Below are positions 1-5,466 of a DNA stretch of 6,872 nt, piece after piece. This stretch comes from Verrucomicrobiota bacterium (GTDB lineage: Bacteria; Verrucomicrobiota; Lentisphaeria; Oligosphaerales; JAFGRS01). Under the pieces are notes generated by a model. That model was not told the DNA's origin and searched no databases. It was given only the letters and a program-made list of their open reading frames with translations. The position numbers and the translations under genes are program-made. The stretch lies in assembly GCA_019136035.1 (NCBI GenBank), contig JAGVUW010000461.1, positions 1 to 6,872 on the forward strand. The letters are read 5' to 3'. Positions within the stretch are counted from its first letter, which is position 1, and every line of letters starts with the position of its first letter.

Positions 1-420
1 CGCCTGCACAGTCCGAGCACGACGGCCGACACGCCGCGGCCGGGTGCCGCGGCCGCCCTGACCTGGATACAGGCGCTCACCACCTCGGCCATGGGCTGTC
101 ATGCCCTCGAGGGCTTCCTCAGGGACGCGCAGATCCGCTCGCCCCTGCGACTCCTCCGCGACGCCGCCGCCACCGGGCACCCCGTCCTCAGGCTGGTGCC
201 CCCGACGCCCGCCGACAGCCTCCCGGCCGAGGCCCTCGACGCCCTCGGGCTGACCCTCGCGGGCGCCACCCACGAGGCCATCCTCGAAAACCTCCGGCGC
301 GGCTGCCAGGTCGTCGTCTGCCGCGACCCGATCGGCGGCCCGACCGCCGGCCGCGACGCCATTGTCATCACCGACCCGCTCGGCGACACCACCGCGCTGG
401 CACTCCTGGCGCCGGAGCAG
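1..420 (+). other. N-terminal module resembling one found in transglutaminase-type RHS proteins
   Basis: The frame-1 translation resembles, from memory, a module recurrent in giant bacterial secreted proteins with transglutaminase-like and RHS parts. In those, a line like S-T-V-K-A-L-Q-L-A-N-x-x-G-I-P-V-Y is followed by an L-P-x-L-x-L segment, an A-V-N-A-G-K-x-V-x-I-P helix and strand, and a G-Y-I-V-x-D-P-x-T-G-A-G-A-Y element. The counterparts here are S-P-L-R-L-L-R-D-A-A-A-T-G-H-P-V-L (136-186), L-D-A-L-G-L-T-L (235-258), N-L-R-R-G-C-Q-V-V-V (289-318) and A-I-V-I-T-D-P-L-G-D-T-T-A-L-A-L-L (358-408). The order and spacing agree, but the sequence is divergent and lacks the glycine-rich end. 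No catalytic residues can be assigned. If correct, a transglutaminase-like domain could lie just upstream of the window. Confidence 0.5.
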
Positions 421-3400
421 TCGCAGGACCTCATCGCCGGCAGCGAGGCCTTCCTCAAGAGCCCGCCCGCCACCCTCACGGCTCTCGTGGCCGGCACTCC
501 GCCGGCCCTCGACCCGGCCCTCGTGCCGATCGCCCTGGACTGCCTCGACGCCCTGCCGGACACTACCCTCGCCACCGGCCTGGCCTGCGTCCCCATCGTG
601 GCCCACCTCGGCGCGATCCTCGGCGCCGAGACCGGCGCGCTACAGCCCTCGGCGCTGCTCACGGCCACCGCGGCCATCGCACTCATCGGCCGCCTCGATG
701 CGGTCGCGGAGCAGCCATGGATCATCGTCGAGGACCGCGGCACGGCCATCTTCTCACCCGAGCCCGGACCGGGCCACCCGGCCGTCTTCGCCCTGCGCTG
801 CCGCCTCTGCCGCGCTGAGGCCTGGGAGGCAACCGTCAGCAACGCCGCCGGCGAGATCCTGCGGACCTTCACCGAAACCGCCGGACCGGGCATTTGCGAG
901 GTGGTCTGGGATGGCCGTACCGACACCGGCGCCCTGGCACCCGACGGCCTCTACACCCTGCGACTGATGGCCACCCACTGGAACGCGGCCGGTGCGGCCC
1001 AGACTCAGACCGCCGAGGCCACCACCCGCCTCGACGCGACGCCACCCAGCGCCCGCCTCGAGGTCACCTGCGCCGACCCGTCGGCAGTGCGCTGCCGCGG
1101 CCAGGCCCTCGACGATAACCTCCAGGGATGGTGCATCGTCGCCACCCACGCCGCCACCGGCACCCAGACCGTCATCGTCGAGGGCGTCCTCCCGGTCGCC
1201 CCCGGACAGCCCTTCGCGGACGTCGCGACCGACGGCCTGCCGCCCGGGACCTACACCTTCGCGGTGACCGTCACCGACGCCGCCGGCAACGCTGCCACCG
1301 CCGACGCTGCCGGCGCCCACGCCATCCGCCCCGCACCCGCCGACGCCACTCCGCCGCTGATCAGCATCGTCAGCCGCGCCACCGACGAGGGCGCCGGCGT
1401 CCTGCTCGGCCTCGTGCCGATCGAGGTCATCGCCTACGACGACAGCGGCATCGACGCCGTCGTCATCCGCGTCGACGGCATCCCCATACCGAGCGACGAC
1501 GCCGACGACGCGACATGCCAAGCGGTCCTGCTCGACTGCACGGCACTGCCCGCCGGCGTCCACACTCTCGAGGTCAGCGCCACCGACAGCGCCGGCCAGA
1601 CCGCCTGTGCCGGCCCCTGGCTTTTCCTCTCCAGCCCGGCAGCGCCCGACTCGGCCGCGCCCGAGATCGCCATCGACGTCATCGACGCCGGGCCCGACGG
1701 CCGTGAGCCGCGGCGGCTGGTCCTGCGCGCGACGGACAACGAGGCCCTGGCCGTGATCGAGGTGCGCCGGGATGGCGAGGTCATCCAGTCGGCAGCCTGC
1801 CAAGGCAGCCGGGACGGCGCCCTCACCGTCGACCTGCCCCCCGGCGCCGTGCAGGGCCATGACATCGAGGTCCGCGCCATCGACAGCGCCGGCAACAGCG
1901 CCAGCCGCGTCCTCGCGCGCCGCGATGACGACCGCACACCGCCGCAGGTGGCCCTCTCGATGGCATGGCCGCCGGATGACCTCGGAGCGGTCCACGGCGC
2001 GGTCACGGTCCAGGTCCAGGCCAGCGACACCAACGGCATCCGCCACATCCTCCTCGATCTCGACGGCCGCACCATCGCCGCCAGCGGCGCCCCCGCCCAT
2101 GGCCGGCTCGTCTGCCGGCTCGAGACCGGGCCTCTCGATGATGGCACCCACACCCTCGGCGCCCGCGCCGTGGACTGCGCCGGCAACCTCGCCGAGGCAG
2201 CGCCGGTGACCTTCACCACTGCCAACCCGATCGCGGCCTTCACCCTCACCCCGGGCGTCGTCACCGCCGACGGCCCCGCCACCCTCGCGATCCACGCCGA
2301 GTTCAAGAGCGACCGCGACTGGCGCCTGACCTTCGAAGGCCCCAGCGCCATCCCTGAGCACACCGGCCACGGCCGGACCGCCGACGTTGCCCTTCCGGTC
2401 GCGGCTCTGAGCGACGGCCTCTACACTGCCACCCTCGCCGCCGATGGCTGTGCCGAGACGCCCGAACGCCAGTGCCGCGTCAACCGCATCAGCGGCGGCC
2501 CGACCGCGCGGCTGGTCCTCGCCGGCACCCCGACGGCTCCCGAGCACGGCGACCCGCCGCCCGTCGTCGTGCGTGACGGCATCATCACCGTCCACGGCAT
2601 CGTCGATGACCCCGACGAGACCGACGCCATCGCCTGGCGACTCGACCTGTACCGACCCGACGGCACCCTCGTGCGCACCCTCACACCCGACGCCGACAAC
2701 ACCGGCTGGAATCCCTCGCGACGACCCACCGCCGCGGAACCCCCGCCGCTCGGCAGCCTCGACCTGACCCTGGAGCCCAACGGCGTCTACGACCTCGTCC
2801 TGACCGTCCGCAGCGGCGCCGACACCGCCAGCAGCACCACCCGTATCGCCCTCGACTCCGGCCTCAAGGTCGGCCTCGTCGCCTTCTCCCAGCGTGACCT
2901 CGCCATCCCCCTGCCGGGCCTGCCGATCACCCTGACGCGCACCTACAACAGCCTCCAGGCACGCTCCGGCGCGCCGTCGGCAGACTTCGGGCCGGGGTGG
3001 TCCTTCGCGATCGCCGACATGCTCATCGAGACCGACGAGGTCACCCGCACCGACACCAACGCCGAGGGCGAGGCCTTCACCGCCCGCAGCGGCGGCGGCC
3101 GCAATGTCACCCTCGACCTCCCCGACGGCCGCCGCGGCACCTTCACCTTCCGCCTCGAACCCGGCGGGGCCTACGAGTTCTGCCACCACGCCCGCTGGGA
3201 TCCGCCTCCCGGCGTCGCGGCGACCCTCGTGCCGACCTGCTCCGACAAGCTGGTCGTCCTCCCCGGCGCCATGGCACCCTACTGGGAGGCCGGCGACCCG
3301 CGCTGCCCGGAGGACGCCTTCGAGTTCCCCGGCTTCACCCTCACCCTCGCCGACGGCACCGCCTACGACCTCGCCCGGCCCGGCTGGTCCCTCCAAGAGA

Positions 3401-5466
3401 AACTCGACCCGGCCACCGGCGAGAACTACCCGGTGCCGGCCCACGGCGGACGGCTCTGCCTGAACCGCATTCGCACCCCGTCCGGCCAGACGATCGTCTT
3501 CCATCGCGAGGGTACGGTCCTGGTCGGCATCAGCCAGGAGGGTCAGGACAGCCGCGCCCTGGCCCTGGCGCGCGATCCGTCCACCGGCCTCGTCAGCGCG
3601 GCTTTCGCCTTCGACCAGGGCGACAGCACCGGCGCGGTGCCCCAGCCCGCCGCGGGCGCCCTCCCGCAGGTCCGCTACACCTACGCCAACGGCCTCGACG
3701 GCCGCCCGCATCTCAAGACCGTCGAGCGCCTCCGCGATCGCGCCAGCCGTGCCTATGACACCATCACCTTCGACTACTACGGCGAGGACGACCCAACCCA
3801 GACCGACCCGGCCATGGCGCACCTCATCACCGCCATCCGCGAACCCGGCGGCACGCCCGCCGCACGCCTCCTCTACGACAGCGATGGCCGCCTCATCGGC
3901 AGCATCGACGCCGAAGGCCATACCCAGACCATCGACCGCGACCTCGCCCAACGCACCGAGACCCACGTCGACCGCCTCGGCAACCCGACCGTGCACGGCT
4001 ACGACACCCGCGGTAATGTCGTCCTGACCATCGACCCGCTCGGCCACGCCTGGCGCTGGACCTACGACGACTTCGGCCACCCCCTCACCGCCACCGACCC
4101 GCTCGGCAACACCACGCGCTACGAGGTCGACGCCAACGGCCGCCGCACCGCCATCACCGACCCGCTCGGCAACACCACACGCTGGGCGTTCGACCAGGCC
4201 GGACGCGTCACCGCCATCGCCAACCCGCTCGGCCAGACGACACGCTGGGAACGCGATGCGGCCGGACGGTCCCGCCGCGTCGTCGATGCCCTCGGTCGGA
4301 CCTCGACCCTCGCCTGGGACAGCGCCGGACGCTGGACCAGCACCACCGCACCCGACGGCACCCGACATCTCAATGACCTCACGGCCTTCCCCGAACAGGC
4401 GCGCTTCACCGTCGAATCTGCCGACGGAGAGGCCCTCCTCGAATGGCACGAACACTACGACCCGGCCGGACGACTCCTCAGCCGACGCACCTGGAGCCGC
4501 ACCCCGGAAGGCATCCCCGTCGAGGCGCGGACCGACTGCCGCTACGACGCCGACGGGAATCCCCTCCGCCTCGAGCAGAACGACGGCCAGGCCATGACCT
4601 GGGAGTACGACCAGGCCGGGCGCTGCATCGCGACCACCGCAGCCACCGGCCTGACCGCCCGACGCGACCTCGACGCCTGCGGCAGGGTCCGCCTCGTCGT
4701 CTTCCCCGATGGCCAGGAAGCCGAGTACCGCTACGACGCCAACGGCCGCCTCATCGAGGAGACCGCCGGCGGCCAGACGACGCGGTATACCTACGACGCG
4801 GCCGGACAGCTCATCTGCCTCACCCGCGACCTCGATACGCCCATGCAGTCCGCTACCTGGTTCCTCTATGACCCCTGCGGGCGCGTCGTCGAGCAGCGCT
4901 GCGACGAGCGCTGGCAGCGCTGGGAGTACGACGCCTGCGGCCGGGTCGTCCAGCAGTCCGACTGGAGCGGCGCCGCTGTCGAGATCGAGTACGACGCCGC
5001 CGGCAGGCCCTGCGCCTGGCGCTCGAATCAGGGCGAGGAGGTGACCGTCACTCTCGACGGCATCGGCCGACGCACGGCCCTCCGCAGCAGCGGCGGCGAC
5101 GGCTGGCGCCTGGAGTACGATCTGGCCGGCCGGCCGATTCGCGAGACCAGTCTCGACGGCCGCGTCCTCGAACGCGAGTTCGACAGCCTCGGCCAGCTCA
5201 CCCGCGTCCGCCTGCACGGCCTCGACGACCCGGGCGGCGGGCCCGAGGTCGTCCTCGAGCACGACCCGCACGGCCGCCGCCTCAGCCGTACCGACGCCCG
5301 CGGCCGCACGACGCAGCTCACCTACGACGACGCCGGACGACTCGCCGCGGAGACCGGCCCCGACGGCCGCCAGCGCCGCTATGCCTGCGAGGGCAGCCGG
5401 CTGGTCCAGGTCGTCGACCCCGACGGGCTACGACGACGGCGGCCGACTCTGCCGCATCGACGATGA
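1..5466 (+). CDS. Giant RHS/YD-repeat protein, upstream fragment (5' partial, 3' frameshifted)
   Basis: This is the main part of a secreted RHS-type shell protein with Ig-like repeats; such proteins usually act at or outside the cell surface, often enclosing a C-terminal effector. Frame 1 is open from base 1. The ATG at 91 has no Shine-Dalgarno-like sequence before it, and coding-like sequence precedes it, so I treat that ATG as internal and place the true start, with any signal peptide, upstream of the window. In order, the protein shows an N-terminal module (about 1-420), a FlgD-like domain (about 781-984), Ig-like repeats (about 1033-2850), the RHS entry segment (from about 2851) and YD repeats (from about 3871). 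Scattered cysteines in the Ig region suit an exported protein. The last in-register residues are D-P-D-G (5416-5427). The remaining codons to the TGA at 5464-5466 encode an arginine-rich tail (L-R-R-R-R-P-T-L-P-H-R-R) unlike YD repeats, so this end is a frameshift product. Family assignment is strong; substrate and biological role are unknown. Confidence 0.9.
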   Translation, partial: RLHSPSTTADTPRPGAAAALTWIQALTTSAMGCHALEGFLRDAQIRSPLRLLRDAAATGHPVLRLVPPTPADSLPAEALDALGLTLAGATHEAILENLRRGCQVVVCRDPIGGPTAGRDAIVITDPLGDTTALALLAPEQSQDLIAGSEAFLKSPPATLTALVAGTPPALDPALVPIALDCLDALPDTTLATGLACVPIVAHLGAILGAETGALQPSALLTATAAIALIGRLDAVAEQPWIIVEDRGTAIFSPEPGPGHPAVFALRCRLCRAEAWEATVSNAAGEILRTFTETAGPGICEVVWDGRTDTGALAPDGLYTLRLMATHWNAAGAAQTQTAEATTRLDATPPSARLEVTCADPSAVRCRGQALDDNLQGWCIVATHAATGTQTVIVEGVLPVAPGQPFADVATDGLPPGTYTFAVTVTDAAGNAATADAAGAHAIRPAPADATPPLISIVSRATDEGAGVLLGLVPIEVIAYDDSGIDAVVIRVDGIPIPSDDADDATCQAVLLDCTALPAGVHTLEVSATDSAGQTACAGPWLFLSSPAAPDSAAPEIAIDVIDAGPDGREPRRLVLRATDNEALAVIEVRRDGEVIQSAACQGSRDGALTVDLPPGAVQGHDIEVRAIDSAGNSASRVLARRDDDRTPPQVALSMAWPPDDLGAVHGAVTVQVQASDTNGIRHILLDLDGRTIAASGAPAHGRLVCRLETGPLDDGTHTLGARAVDCAGNLAEAAPVTFTTANPIAAFTLTPGVVTADGPATLAIHAEFKSDRDWRLTFEGPSAIPEHTGHGRTADVALPVAALSDGLYTATLAADGCAETPERQCRVNRISGGPTARLVLAGTPTAPEHGDPPPVVVRDGIITVHGIVDDPDETDAIAWRLDLYRPDGTLVRTLTPDADNTGWNPSRRPTAAEPPPLGSLDLTLEPNGVYDLVLTVRSGADTASSTTRIALDSGLKVGLVAFSQRDLAIPLPGLPITLTRTYNSLQARSGAPSADFGPGWSFAIADMLIETDEVTRTDTNAEGEAFTARSGGGRNVTLDLPDGRRGTFTFRLEPGGAYEFCHHARWDPPPGVAATLVPTCSDKLVVLPGAMAPYWEAGDPRCPEDAFEFPGFTLTLADGTAYDLARPGWSLQEKLDPATGENYPVPAHGGRLCLNRIRTPSGQTIVFHREGTVLVGISQEGQDSRALALARDPSTGLVSAAFAFDQGDSTGAVPQPAAGALPQVRYTYANGLDGRPHLKTVERLRDRASRAYDTITFDYYGEDDPTQTDPAMAHLITAIREPGGTPAARLLYDSDGRLIGSIDAEGHTQTIDRDLAQRTETHVDRLGNPTVHGYDTRGNVVLTIDPLGHAWRWTYDDFGHPLTATDPLGNTTRYEVDANGRRTAITDPLGNTTRWAFDQAGRVTAIANPLGQTTRWERDAAGRSRRVVDALGRTSTLAWDSAGRWTSTTAPDGTRHLNDLTAFPEQARFTVESADGEALLEWHEHYDPAGRLLSRRTWSRTPEGIPVEARTDCRYDADGNPLRLEQNDGQAMTWEYDQAGRCIATTAATGLTARRDLDACGRVRLVVFPDGQEAEYRYDANGRLIEETAGGQTTRYTYDAAGQLICLTRDLDTPMQSATWFLYDPCGRVVEQRCDERWQRWEYDACGRVVQQSDWSGAAVEIEYDAAGRPCAWRSNQGEEVTVTLDGIGRRTALRSSGGDGWRLEYDLAGRPIRETSLDGRVLEREFDSLGQLTRVRLHGLDDPGGGPEVVLEHDPHGRRLSRTDARGRTTQLTYDDAGRLAAETGPDGRQRRYACEGSRLVQVVDPDGLRRRRPTLPHRR
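781..984 (+). other. FlgD-like Ig domain
   Basis: The translation has the pattern of the FlgD Ig-like (gliding-motility C-terminal-like) fold: a strand with W-E-A-T-V-S-N-A-A-G-E-I-L-R-T-F, then V-V-W-D-G-R-T-D-T-G (901-930) and A-P-D-G-L-Y-T-L-R-L (937-966). The W-D-G-R, x-P-D-G and Y-T-L elements are the diagnostic line of this fold as I know it. In other secreted proteins this small beta-sandwich serves as a spacer or assembly domain. It joins the N-terminal module to the Ig-like string. Two cysteines near its start and one at the strand before W-D-G are seen; pairing is unknown. Confidence 0.7.
1033..2850 (+). repeat. Tandem Ig-like (bacterial Ig) beta-sandwich repeats, about six
   Basis: Domain starts are marked by D-A-T-P-P (1033), D-A-T-P-P (1342), D-S-A-A-P (1648) and D-R-T-P-P (1930). 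Each domain ends in a strand and turn of the form (H/Y)-T-x-x-V-x-A-x-D-x-A-G-N. The conserved Asp codons of that motif are at 1276, 1585, 1882 and 2173, giving spacings of 309, 297 and 291 bases. A fifth, more divergent domain runs about 2221-2490 (L-S-D-G-L-Y-T-A-T-L). A sixth, about 2497-2850, has R-L-D-L-Y-R-P-D-G-T-L-V-R and ends in N-G-V-Y-D-L-V-L-T-V. Such strings act as extended stalks or adhesive spacers on secreted proteins. The repeats are diverged at DNA level, so they are old. Domain count is certain for the first four and approximate for the last two. Confidence 0.8.
2851..3870 (+). other. RHS entry segment preceding the YD repeats
   Basis: The segment opens with L-K-V-G-L-V-A-F-S-Q-R-D-L, then G-L-P-I-T-L-T-R-T-Y-N-S-L (2917-2955), and has A-D-F-G-P-G-W-S-F at 2980-3006. 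That combination is typical of the start of the RHS shell in proteins whose first strands read like x-I-P-I-x-V-T-R-T-Y-D-S followed by x-D-F-G-x-G-W. Later parts include F-T-L-T-L-A-D-G-T-A-Y-D-L (about 3334-3372) and R-I-R-T-P-S-G-Q-T-I-V-F-H-R-E-G (about 3466-3513), matching the usual strand pattern R-I-x-D-x-N-G-N-x-I-x-F-x-R. It then passes into the first YD units. This part of the protein forms the first coils of the cocoon-like shell in solved relatives. Confidence 0.8.
3871..5427 (+). repeat. YD-repeat array, frame-1 part
   Basis: Many copies of the YD repeat (Y-D-x-x-G-R-L and variants) are read here, beginning at L-Y-D-S-D-G-R-L (3871). Eight successive units start their D-x-x-G turn codons at 3907, 3970, 4033, 4096, 4159, 4222, 4285 and 4348, exactly 63 bases apart. 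Turn variants include D-P-L-G, D-R-L-G, D-A-L-G and A-P-D-G. Two units (4093-4120 and 4156-4183) share a nearly identical stretch of 28 bases with one G/A difference, the most recent-looking duplication or conversion in the array. YD repeats form the spiralled beta-sheet wall of the RHS cocoon. The array ends abruptly after D-P-D-G at 5427, at the frame break. Confidence 0.9.

Noticed and set aside
91..93. ATG at 91 as the true start of the large protein.
   Set aside because: The same frame is open to base 1 with coding-like composition, no ribosome binding site precedes 91, and the module similarity continues across it without a signal peptide after it.
4033..4350. The 63-base periodic DNA as a CRISPR array or a non-coding satellite repeat.
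   Set aside because: The period is a multiple of three, the reading frame is open throughout, and the conserved bases track the YD protein motif rather than a fixed repeat with unique spacers.
754..5271. A 1,505-codon open frame on the minus strand opposite the RHS gene.
   Set aside because: It is codon-aligned with the sense frame, so its stops correspond to sense TTA, CTA and TCA codons, which this high-GC gene almost never uses (one TCA at 754 ends it). Its product is a low-complexity mirror of the repeats (G-V-A-E-R-V-G-D-G-G type strings), not a protein family.
5419..5434. Programmed +1 ribosomal frameshift at GGG-CTA, where CTA is rare in this gene.
   Set aside because: A shift here would restore the frame but leave a 15-residue YD unit where 20-21 is normal, so a strand would be missing. 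The CTA exists only because the out-of-frame reading cuts across a TAC codon, and no stimulatory Shine-Dalgarno-like element or slippery run is evident.
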